Assembly (NCBI GenBank): GCA_038213735.1
Contig: JBBQSP010000022.1
Location: 1 to 64,000, forward strand
DNA length: 64,000 nucleotides
Direction: 5' to 3'
Source: 12-FULL-67-14b sp038213735
GTDB taxonomy: Bacteria; Acidobacteriota; Vicinamibacteria; Vicinamibacterales; UBA2999
Numbering within the stretch: the first letter of the stretch is position 1; every line of letters begins with the position of its first letter. Shown here in pieces: positions 41,292 through 48,906 of the stretch. Below the pieces are notes generated by a model. It was not told the origin of the DNA. It worked only from the letters and a program-made list of their open reading frames with translations, and did no database searches. The translations under genes were made by a program, and so were the position numbers.

Positions 41292-41987
41292 GTGCATCCC
41301 AGACAATTTCTTTCTACCTGCCTGGCCGTAGTCCTCGCCTCGGCGGCCCTGGCTGCCGGCAGCGCGTCGGCGAAGAGCGACGCTGCGTTTACGCGCGAAG
41401 ACTTCGCGGGCGCATCGTTCGGCTCGCTCGAGGCCGAGGTGTTCGAGCTGGCCCTGAGCGCCGCAAGTTGCGCCGTTCGCACGGGCGCGGCCGTGAAGCC
41501 GAAGACGCTGACCGTGATCGACTACTCGCGGCCGTCGACCGAGGAGCGCCTCTGGGTGATCGACCTGACCACGCGTCAGCTGCTCTATGAGGAGCTCGTC
41601 GCGCACGGACAGGGCACTGGCGGCCTCACCGCGAACATGTTTTCGAACGAGCCCGAGACACATCGCACGAGCCTGGGCTTGTTCCGGACCGACAGCACCT
41701 ACGTCGGCAGGAACGGCTACTCGCTGCGGCTCGACGGCCTGGACGCCGGCATCAACGACCGCGCGCGGGAGCGCGCCATCGTGATGCACGGCGCGCCCTA
41801 TGTGAGTGAGCAGTTCGTGCGCGACAACGGCCGGCTGGGACGCAGCCACGGTTGCCCCGCGATCCGCAACGACATCGCCCGCGAGATGATCGACCGCGTG
41901 AAGGGCGGCGGCCTGGTGTTTGCGTATCACCGGGATGCCGGCCTGACGAAGAAGTCGAAGTTCCTGAGCAGCGGCTGCGGCGCATAG
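41292..41987 (+). CDS. murein L,D-transpeptidase catalytic-domain protein (YkuD_2 type)
   Basis: 231 residues with an N-terminal signal peptide (ending near ALAAGSASA) and the distinct YkuD_2 domain: LTVIDYSRPSTEERLWVIDL, ELVAHGQGTGG, RAIVMHGAPYVSE and the active Cys in RSHGCPAIRND. GTG 41292 is the start that gives a clean signal peptide. The longer frame upstream overlaps the previous gene in another phase. It should act on peptidoglycan in the periplasm. Its position 32 bases after the YcbB-like gene suggests a cell-wall operon. Confidence 0.88.
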   Translation: MHPRQFLSTCLAVVLASAALAAGSASAKSDAAFTREDFAGASFGSLEAEVFELALSAASCAVRTGAAVKPKTLTVIDYSRPSTEERLWVIDLTTRQLLYEELVAHGQGTGGLTANMFSNEPETHRTSLGLFRTDSTYVGRNGYSLRLDGLDAGINDRARERAIVMHGAPYVSEQFVRDNGRLGRSHGCPAIRNDIAREMIDRVKGGGLVFAYHRDAGLTKKSKFLSSGCGA

Positions 41988-42139
41988 GACCTTCCTCGGG
42001 ACACACGTGTTGCGTTTTGACGCGTTGCCACCTCGGCCGTACGCCGGCAGTACGCCACCGTACGATTGAACATGCAAACGCTGGTATAAACTGAACGGGC
42101 TGTGATCGTGTTCCGGTCGCGCTCCGACACAGGCGCCCG

Positions 42140-42673
42140 GTGGTTCCGACCGTGAAGCGACCGCTCCTCACCGTCTGTTTCCTCGTGCTGAGCGCCGGCC
42201 CTCTTTTGTCCCAGGGCGGCGACGAGCAACGCCTCAAGGCGGCATTCGTCTTCCGATTTCCCCAATTCGTGACCTGGCCGCCGGTCTCCACCACCGGCCG
42301 CAACACCCTCGAGATCTGCGTGGCGGGGTCGGACACCGGCGACGCGTTGCGCGACCTCACGTCGGGCGAGTCGCTCAACGGGCGCCGGCTCGTTGTCCGC
42401 GAGGACCCATCCGTCCAGTCCCTCTCTTCGTGTCACGTCCTGATGGTGGCGGAGGAGCACCCGCATCGCGCGCTCCTGGCGCGCGCGGCCACCCTGCCCA
42501 TTCTGACCGTCGGCGATAGCGAGTCGTTTCTGGACGATGGCGGGATCATCCAGCTGAAGCTGGTGGACCGCCGCGTGCGATTCGAGATCAGCATGCCGGC
42601 CGCGGCTCGGGCCGGCATCACCTTGAGCTCGCAACTGCTTCGGCTGGCCGCCGACGTGCGGGGTGGACGATGA
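42140..42673 (+). CDS. YfiR-family periplasmic protein
   Basis: 177 residues with a signal peptide (about 1-25, ending LLSQG) and the YfiR (DUF4154) domain: RLKAAFVFRFPQFVTWP, LEICVAGSD, SLNGRRLVVR, CHVLMVAEE, ILTVGDSESFLDDGGIIQLK and RVRFEIS. In Pseudomonas YfiR is a periplasmic repressor of the CHASE8 diguanylate cyclase YfiN. Here the next gene, overlapping by four bases, is a hybrid kinase with a similar periplasmic domain, so YfiR likely controls it. Start GTG 42140; GTG 42152 is also possible. The two Cys of the family are present in part. Confidence 0.9.
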   Translation: MVPTVKRPLLTVCFLVLSAGPLLSQGGDEQRLKAAFVFRFPQFVTWPPVSTTGRNTLEICVAGSDTGDALRDLTSGESLNGRRLVVREDPSVQSLSSCHVLMVAEEHPHRALLARAATLPILTVGDSESFLDDGGIIQLKLVDRRVRFEISMPAAARAGITLSSQLLRLAADVRGGR

Positions 42674-44547
42674 GGCGCTGGTACGACGCGCTGCCCGTGC
42701 ACCGCAAGCTGGTCGCCGTGGCACTGGCCACCACCATGGTGGCCCTGGTGGCAGCCACCGCCGGTCTCATCGCGCTCGATATCTGGCGCTATCGCATCGC
42801 CGCCGCCGACGACATCCAGTCGCTCGCGCGGGTGATCGCCGAGAACAGCGCCGCCGCGCTGGTCTTCGACGATCCGGAAGCTGCTACTGAGACGCTGGCC
42901 ACCACGCGGGTGCGGCCCACCGTGATGCGCGTGTGCCTGTACCTGCCGGATGATGTGTTGTTTGCCGCCTACAACCGCAATGGCCAACAGCCATGCGCCG
43001 AGCGGCCGGATGTGCCTGATCGCTGGTCCACCGCGGCAACGCGCGTACCCGTGACCCGCAATGGCCGCGTGCTGGGCACCGTCGTTGCCGAACGCGATCT
43101 GCCGGACCTGGGCTCGCGCATTGCCGTGACCGCCGGCGCCGGTCTGTTGACGTTGATCCTGGCGGGCGCGCTGGCGTACGTCCTGGCCGAGCGCCTGCAC
43201 CGGAGCGTTTCAACGCCCATTGCCGAGCTGGCGGCCGCGGCGCGTCAGATCGGCTCGCCCGACTACGCCATTCCCGAGATTCGCGCCAACCCGGATGAAA
43301 TTGGCGAGCTCGTGAAGTCGCTGACCGGCATGATGCAGCGCCTGCAGGACGCCAACAACGGCCTGTTGAAGGAGATCGACGAGCGTCGCCGCGTCGAGGC
43401 CGAGCGCGAGGGCGCGCTCATGCGCGAACGCGAGGCCAGCCGGCTCAAGGACGAGTTCCTGGCCGCGGTCTCCCATGAACTCCGCACGCCGCTCAACGCC
43501 ATTGTCGGGTGGGTGCAGATCCTGAGGATGGGTGATCCCGATCCCGAGATGCTGCAGAAAGCGGTCGCGACCATTGGCCGCAACGCCCACGCGCAGGCCC
43601 GCGTCATAGAAGATCTGGTGGACGTCTCGCGGATCGTGACCGGCAAGTTGCACCTGCGCTTCCAGACACTGGACCTGCGGCGGCCGATCGAGGCTGCGGT
43701 CGAGCTCAACCGTCCGTCGGCGCTAGCCAAGAGCGTGACGCTCGAGGTGGGGTTGCCCGCCGAATCGTGCCTGGTCAGCGGCGACCCCGATCGCTTGCAG
43801 CAAGTGGTGTCGAACCTGCTCTCGAACGCCGTCAAGTTTTCGCCAGGCGGCGGCCATGTCGCCGTGACGCTGCAATCGGTCGAAGGGGCGCACGAGATTC
43901 GCGTCGCCGACACCGGCATTGGCATCGCCGCCGACTTCCTGCCTCACGTCTTCGAACGCTTTCGCCAGTCGGACGGTTCCATGACGCGGGAGTACGGCGG
44001 CCTCGGCCTGGGCCTCGCCATCGTCAAGGAGCTGACCGATCTGCATGGCGGCGCGGTCGCCGTGACCAGCGCCGGGCTGGGGCAGGGCACGAAGTTCGTG
44101 GTCCGGCTGCCGGCGCTCGTGGCCCTCGACGCCGCGGCCGCGGTCCCGGCGCGCGAGGCCGTCCTGTCTCGCGTGGCGCTTACCGGCATTCGCGTGCTCG
44201 CCGTTGACGATAACCCCGACGCGCTCGATGTGGTCGCGGCGACGCTGGCGGCCGCCGGCGCGACGGTGCGAGTGGCGCGCGACGGCCACGACGCGGTCGC
44301 CCAGTGGCACCAGGAGCCGCCCGACGTGCTGGTGTGCGACCTGGCCATGCCGCACGTGGACGGCTTCGCCGTGCTACGGATGATTCAGCAGAGTGGCGGC
44401 GCCGGCGTACGCGCGATCGCCCTCACCGCACACGCGTCGCAGGAGTATGTCGATCGGGCGTCGGCGGCGGGCTTTGTTGGCCACCTCGCCAAGCCCTATG
44501 CGGCAACCGACCTCGTGGAGGCCGTGGCCAAGGCCGCGCGCATGTGA
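42670..44547 (+). CDS. hybrid histidine kinase with CHASE8-like sensor and receiver domain
   Basis: 625 residues: helix about 15-37, a periplasmic CHASE8-like domain about 40-135 (AAADDIQSLARVIAENSAAALVF), helix about 153-177, HAMP 178-230, HisKA with the phospho-His in AAVSHELRTPLNAI (near 275), HATPase_c (NLLSNAVKFSPGG, ADTGIGIAADF, GLGLGLAIVKEL) and a C-terminal receiver about 505-620 with VLAVDDNPDAL and the Asp in VLVCDLAMPHVDG. There is no DNA-binding output. ATG overlaps the yfiR stop. The combination YfiR, CHASE8-like kinase and TonB receptor in one operon suggests that the receptor or its cargo is sensed in the envelope. Confidence 0.92.
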   Translation: MRRWYDALPVHRKLVAVALATTMVALVAATAGLIALDIWRYRIAAADDIQSLARVIAENSAAALVFDDPEAATETLATTRVRPTVMRVCLYLPDDVLFAAYNRNGQQPCAERPDVPDRWSTAATRVPVTRNGRVLGTVVAERDLPDLGSRIAVTAGAGLLTLILAGALAYVLAERLHRSVSTPIAELAAAARQIGSPDYAIPEIRANPDEIGELVKSLTGMMQRLQDANNGLLKEIDERRRVEAEREGALMREREASRLKDEFLAAVSHELRTPLNAIVGWVQILRMGDPDPEMLQKAVATIGRNAHAQARVIEDLVDVSRIVTGKLHLRFQTLDLRRPIEAAVELNRPSALAKSVTLEVGLPAESCLVSGDPDRLQQVVSNLLSNAVKFSPGGGHVAVTLQSVEGAHEIRVADTGIGIAADFLPHVFERFRQSDGSMTREYGGLGLGLAIVKELTDLHGGAVAVTSAGLGQGTKFVVRLPALVALDAAAAVPAREAVLSRVALTGIRVLAVDDNPDALDVVAATLAAAGATVRVARDGHDAVAQWHQEPPDVLVCDLAMPHVDGFAVLRMIQQSGGAGVRAIALTAHASQEYVDRASAAGFVGHLAKPYAATDLVEAVAKAARM

Positions 44548-44552
44548 ACCCT

Positions 44553-46457
44553 ATGCCTAGAAACCTTGCGGCGTTGATGGTCGTCTTCCTGGCGGTGCCG
44601 ATCGCGGCCACCGCGCAAGACGTGTTGGCGCAGGACCTGAAGCGCTTGTCGCTCGAAGAGCTGCTCAAGATCGAGGTGACGGTGGTGAGCCGCCAGGCGG
44701 AGGCGGCCGGCACGGCCGCAGCGGCAGTGGCGGTGATCACCCGCGACGACATTCGCCGCTCGGGCGTGACAACGGTCGCCGACGCCATCGGCCTCGCCGA
44801 CGGCATGCAGGTGGCCCGCGTCCACAGCAGCTCGTGGGCTATCGCGGCGCGCGGCTTCAACGGCAGCACGCCCAACAAGCTGCTGGTGATGGTTGACGGC
44901 CGCAATGCGTTTTCGCCGCTCTTCACCGGCGTGTTCTGGAACACGCTCGACTACGTGCTCGAAGACATCGAGCGCATCGAGGTGACGCGCGGCCCCGGCG
45001 CCACGCTGTGGGGCGCCAACGCGGTGAACGGCGTCATCAACATCATCACGCGCCACGCGCGCGACACCCGCGGCACCTTCGTCTCGGTGGGCAGCGGCAA
45101 CGAAGACCCGGGTCTGGTGGACGTGCGTTACGGCGCCGGCTCCGACACCACCAGTTACCGGGTCTACGCCAAGGGCGCGTGGCGCGCCGACCAGCAGTTC
45201 TCGACCGGCGGGTCGGCCCAAGACCGCCGGCGGCGGGCGCAGGTGGGCCTGCGCGTGGACTCGACCCGCGGCGGCAACCAGTGGCTGTTCAAGGCCGATG
45301 CCTTTCACGGCCGCGACCAGTTCCCCGACCGGCGCGACGGCGAGTGGACCGAGATCAACGTGCAGGGCCGGGTGATCCGCGACCTGTCGCGAACGGGACG
45401 CCTGGAAGTACAGTCGTTCTACCGTCGCGAGTACCGCAACATCGAACGGCAGCTGACGCATTACCTCGACACCGGCGACCTCGAGCTGCAGTACTCGGCC
45501 CAGCCGTCGGAGCGTCATGCCGTCGTCGGCGGTGCCGGCGTGCGGTTCAATCATGACCAGACTTACGGTAGTCCCACCCTGTCGTTCGACCCGGCCTCGC
45601 GCACCTACCCCCTGTTCACGGCCTTCGTGCAGGACGAGTTCGCCCTGCGCCCCGGTTCGGTCTACCTGACCGCGGGCCTCAAGGTGGAACGCAACGTCTT
45701 CAGCGGCGCCGACTGGCAGCCCAACGTGCGGGCCCGCTGGATGGCCCCGCACCGCCAGGTAATCTGGGGGTCGGTCGCGCGGGCCGTGCGCCGGCCGACG
45801 CGGGTGGACGATGATGTTCGCGTCACCAGCGAGACCGGTGTGTTGCTCATCCAGGGCAGCGACGCGTTCGAGTCGGAAGAAATGGTCGGCTGGGAACTCG
45901 GCTACCGGGCGCGGCCGTTGCCCTCCATGACCCTCGATGTCACCACGTTCCGCAATCGCTACGGCAACCTGCGCAGCCAGGACGCGCCGGCGGTGGGTGT
46001 GCTTCCGATCACTTTGGCCAACACGCTGATTGGCACGGGACGCGGCGTCGAGACATCGGCCACGGTGCAGCCGGGCCTGGGCTGGCGCGTGCAGGCCAGC
46101 TACACCTGGCTCGACACCGACATCACGCGCGCCGAGGGCAGCCGGGATGTCAATGGCGGCGCCAGCGAGGCGAACGACCCCGGCTACCTGGTCACGCTGC
46201 GCGCGGGCGTCAGCCTGCCGCGCCGCGTCGAGGCCGACGTCTGGTGGCGCGCGGTCGGCGCCTTGCCTGACCCGGCCGGGCCTGCCTACTCCGAGTTGAA
46301 CGCCCGCCTCGGCTGGCGGCCGAACGACCGGGTCGAGCTGGCCTTGGTGGGACAGGACCTGCTGCATGACCAGCATCCCGAGTTCGGTACCTCGGTGCCA
46401 CGCCGCGTCGAGTTCGAACGCAGCGTGCGCGCGATGTTCACGCTGCGGTTGCCGTAG
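44553..46457 (+). CDS. TonB-dependent receptor linked to YfiR/kinase
   Basis: 634 residues: signal peptide about 1-22, a motif LKRLSLEELLKIEVTVVSR typical for receptors of YfiR-kinase operons, plug about 45-160 (AVAVITRDDIRRSGV, LLVMVDGRNAFSPLF, RIEVTRGPGATLWGANAVNG) and a barrel ending RAMFTLRLP. ATG 44553 lies five bases after the kinase stop. The frame open upstream overlaps the kinase in another phase. No carboxypeptidase-like domain, unlike the big receptors at 3-13 kb. Substrate unknown; operon context suggests a signalling role as well as uptake. Confidence 0.92.
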   Translation: MPRNLAALMVVFLAVPIAATAQDVLAQDLKRLSLEELLKIEVTVVSRQAEAAGTAAAAVAVITRDDIRRSGVTTVADAIGLADGMQVARVHSSSWAIAARGFNGSTPNKLLVMVDGRNAFSPLFTGVFWNTLDYVLEDIERIEVTRGPGATLWGANAVNGVINIITRHARDTRGTFVSVGSGNEDPGLVDVRYGAGSDTTSYRVYAKGAWRADQQFSTGGSAQDRRRRAQVGLRVDSTRGGNQWLFKADAFHGRDQFPDRRDGEWTEINVQGRVIRDLSRTGRLEVQSFYRREYRNIERQLTHYLDTGDLELQYSAQPSERHAVVGGAGVRFNHDQTYGSPTLSFDPASRTYPLFTAFVQDEFALRPGSVYLTAGLKVERNVFSGADWQPNVRARWMAPHRQVIWGSVARAVRRPTRVDDDVRVTSETGVLLIQGSDAFESEEMVGWELGYRARPLPSMTLDVTTFRNRYGNLRSQDAPAVGVLPITLANTLIGTGRGVETSATVQPGLGWRVQASYTWLDTDITRAEGSRDVNGGASEANDPGYLVTLRAGVSLPRRVEADVWWRAVGALPDPAGPAYSELNARLGWRPNDRVELALVGQDLLHDQHPEFGTSVPRRVEFERSVRAMFTLRLP

Positions 46458-46496
46458 CCTGTTTCTTTTTGTCCGGCCTCCGCACAGAATGGGAAG

Positions 46497-48458
46497 GTGT
46501 TGCGACTTGCCGTTCTCGTGATGCTCCTGCTGGGCACGCCGGCGTGGGCCCAGGATCCTCCCAAGCCCTCCCCACCCGCCCAACCTGCCCCACCCGCCCA
46601 GGAAGACGTGCCCGAGGTCGAGGAGTTCATCGAAGTCTCGGCCACGAGGACCGGCAAGCGCCTCGAGGACCAGCCGATGCGCGTCGAAGTGCTCGAGCGC
46701 GAGGAGATCGAAGAGAAGATGCTGATGACCCCCGGCGACATCGTGATGATGTTGAACGAGATGGGCGGCATGCGCGTACAGGCAACCTCCCCGTCACTCG
46801 GCGCCGCGAGCGTGCGCATCCAGGGCATGCGCGGCCGCTACACGCGCTTCCTGTCGGACGGCCTGCCGCTGTTCGGTGAACAGGCCGGGGCGTTGTCGTT
46901 GTTGCAGATCCCGCCGATGGACCTGTCGCAAGTGGAAGTGATCAAGGGCGTGGCCTCCTCGCTGTATGGCGCCGGCGCCATGGGCGGTGTGGTTAACCTG
47001 ATCGCGCGACGGCCCGGCGCCGAGGGCCAGCAGGAATTCCTGCTCAATCGCTCGACCCGCGGCGCCACCGACGCGGTCGTGTGGCTCGGCCAGCCGTGGT
47101 CGCGCGGTTGGGGCTTCACCCTACTCGCCGGTGGTCACTGGCAGGACCAGGCCGACGTGAACGACGATGCGTGGGCCGACGTGCCGGGCTATTCGCGAGG
47201 TGTGGTGCGGCCGCGGCTGACGTGGGACAACGGCACGGGCAGCACCTTCTTCGCCACGAGCGGCGTGACGATCGAGGATCGAACCGGCGGCACCCTGCCT
47301 GGCCAGGGCCTGCCTTCTGGCGACGGCCCGTACGTCGAAGCGCTGGACACCGAGCGGTGGGACGCCGGCGCCGTCGGCCAGACGCTGGTCAAGGACCGCT
47401 TCTTGCTGAGCGCGCGCACCGCCATCGCGCAGCAGCGTCATGATCACCGGTTTGGCGAGACCCTCGAACGCGACCGTCACGACACCGTGTTCGGCGAGGT
47501 CACGCTGCGCGGTTCGTCAGGCAAGCACACCTGGGTGGTCGGCGCGGCGATCGAGCGCGAGGCGTATCGCGCCACCGACCTGCCCCAGTTCGACTTCACC
47601 TACACCGTGCCCGGCGTGTTCGTGCAGGACGATGTCACCCTGACCGACTGGCTGTCGATCAGTGCGAGCGCGCGGCTGGATCATCACAGCGAGTACGGCA
47701 CCTTCGTGAGTCCGCGCGTGTCGGCGCTGGCGCGCTCGGGCGCCTGGAATGCGCGCTTGTCGGCCGGCACCGGCTTCTTCGGGCCGTCACCGCTGACCGA
47801 GGAGACCGAAGCCGCCGGCCTGTCGCGCTTGCAGATTCCCGGCCCCCTCCAGGCCGAGGAGGGGCGGAGCCTGTCGTTCGACCTCAGCCGCACCGACGGT
47901 CCCGTCTCCTATACCTTCACGCTCTTCAACTCGCGCGTGAACCACCCCGTCCACGTGGACTACGGCGAAAACAGCCTGGTGCTGGCCAACCTGGCGGAGC
48001 CCACGAACAACACCGGAGTTGAGCTGCTGGGCACTGTGCGGCGGGAACCGTTCTCGCTGACCGGCAGCTACACCTATGTGCGCGCGCGCGAGCAGGTGAG
48101 TGGCGTTCTCGATGATGTGCCGCTGACGCCCCGCCACAGCGCCGGCGTGGTCGGCATGTGGGAGCGCGAGGACGTTGGCCGCATTGGCGTCGAGTGGTAC
48201 TACACCGGCGTCCAGCGCCTCGAGCACAACCCGTATCGCACGGCGAGCGAGCCGTACATGATCGTCGGCCTGCTCGCGGAGAAGCAATTCGGCCGGCTGC
48301 GAGTGTTCGTCAACGGCGAGAACCTCACCGGCGTGCGCCAGACGAAGTGGGACCCGCTGCTGCGCCCCGACCGCGCGCCCGATGGCCGCTGGACCGTGGA
48401 TGCGTGGGCGCCGCTCGACGGCCGCACGATTAATGGCGGCGTGCGCTTGATGTTCTAG
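46497..48458 (+). CDS. TonB-dependent receptor
   Basis: 653 residues: signal peptide about 1-19 (LLLGTPAWAQD), a Pro-rich linker (PPKPSPPAQPAPPAQ), TonB box-like EEFIEVSATRTGKRLED, plug about 50-165 (RIQGMRGRYTRFLSDGLPLFG, QVEVIKGVASSLYGAGAMGG) and a barrel ending in TINGGVRLMF, with the final Phe typical of BamA recognition. GTG 46497 starts the signal peptide. It resembles FyuA/BtuB-like chelate receptors; no substrate evidence. It follows the previous receptor by 39 bases and may share its transcript. Confidence 0.9.
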   Translation: MLRLAVLVMLLLGTPAWAQDPPKPSPPAQPAPPAQEDVPEVEEFIEVSATRTGKRLEDQPMRVEVLEREEIEEKMLMTPGDIVMMLNEMGGMRVQATSPSLGAASVRIQGMRGRYTRFLSDGLPLFGEQAGALSLLQIPPMDLSQVEVIKGVASSLYGAGAMGGVVNLIARRPGAEGQQEFLLNRSTRGATDAVVWLGQPWSRGWGFTLLAGGHWQDQADVNDDAWADVPGYSRGVVRPRLTWDNGTGSTFFATSGVTIEDRTGGTLPGQGLPSGDGPYVEALDTERWDAGAVGQTLVKDRFLLSARTAIAQQRHDHRFGETLERDRHDTVFGEVTLRGSSGKHTWVVGAAIEREAYRATDLPQFDFTYTVPGVFVQDDVTLTDWLSISASARLDHHSEYGTFVSPRVSALARSGAWNARLSAGTGFFGPSPLTEETEAAGLSRLQIPGPLQAEEGRSLSFDLSRTDGPVSYTFTLFNSRVNHPVHVDYGENSLVLANLAEPTNNTGVELLGTVRREPFSLTGSYTYVRAREQVSGVLDDVPLTPRHSAGVVGMWEREDVGRIGVEWYYTGVQRLEHNPYRTASEPYMIVGLLAEKQFGRLRVFVNGENLTGVRQTKWDPLLRPDRAPDGRWTVDAWAPLDGRTINGGVRLMF

Positions 48459-48459
48459 G

Positions 48460-48486
48460 CCACCGATTTACACAGATTTAGACACC
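48460..48486. repeat. short CACAGATTTA dispersed repeat
   Basis: CCACCGATTTACACAGATTT right after the receptor stop, of the same family as the blocks at 33490-33600 and 35085-35125. Confidence 0.5.
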
Positions 48487-48516
48487 GAAGGGCGGCCATG
48501 GAGAGGATGGTTCGCG

Positions 48517-48906
48517 ATGAGTGTGATTCCAAGCGGCACTGAGCTCGCGCGGCCCTTCATGCCGGCGAAAGACTTCGAGCTGTCGAAGCGGTTCTACGAA
48601 GCGCTTGGCTTCGAGAAGGCGCTCGATAGCGAGGTCGCGATTTTCAACGCCGGTTCTGGCGGATTCATCCTGCAGCGCTACTACCAGAAGGACTGGGCCG
48701 AGAACTTCATGATGCAGCTGATGGTGGACGACCTGGACGCCTGGTGGGTGCACATCAGCGGTCTCGACCTGCCCGGCGCCTTCGGTGTGCAGCCACCCAA
48801 GCCCCCGATGATGCAGCCGTGGGGGCTCAGAATCGCCTACGTTTACGATCCCAGCGGCGTGCTCTGGCATGTCGCGCAGCGACGTGAAGGGGCCGCGCAG
48901 GACTAA
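48517..48906 (+). CDS. VOC-family protein (glyoxalase/bleomycin-resistance fold)
   Basis: 129 residues forming one VOC module: FMPAKDFELSKRFYEALGFE, QLMVDDLDAWW, RIAYVYDPSGVLWHVAQ. The usual first metal ligand His is replaced by Pro/Met in this start, so it may not bind metal and enzymatic role is open. ATG 48517, with AGGATGG upstream. It is the last gene before tRNA-Ser and the integrated element. Confidence 0.85.
   Translation: MSVIPSGTELARPFMPAKDFELSKRFYEALGFEKALDSEVAIFNAGSGGFILQRYYQKDWAENFMMQLMVDDLDAWWVHISGLDLPGAFGVQPPKPPMMQPWGLRIAYVYDPSGVLWHVAQRREGAAQD

Noticed and set aside
44496..46583. 695-codon minus-strand frame opposite the TonB receptor and kinase end
   Set aside because: Same reason: the plus strand encodes two recognisable proteins over the same bases.
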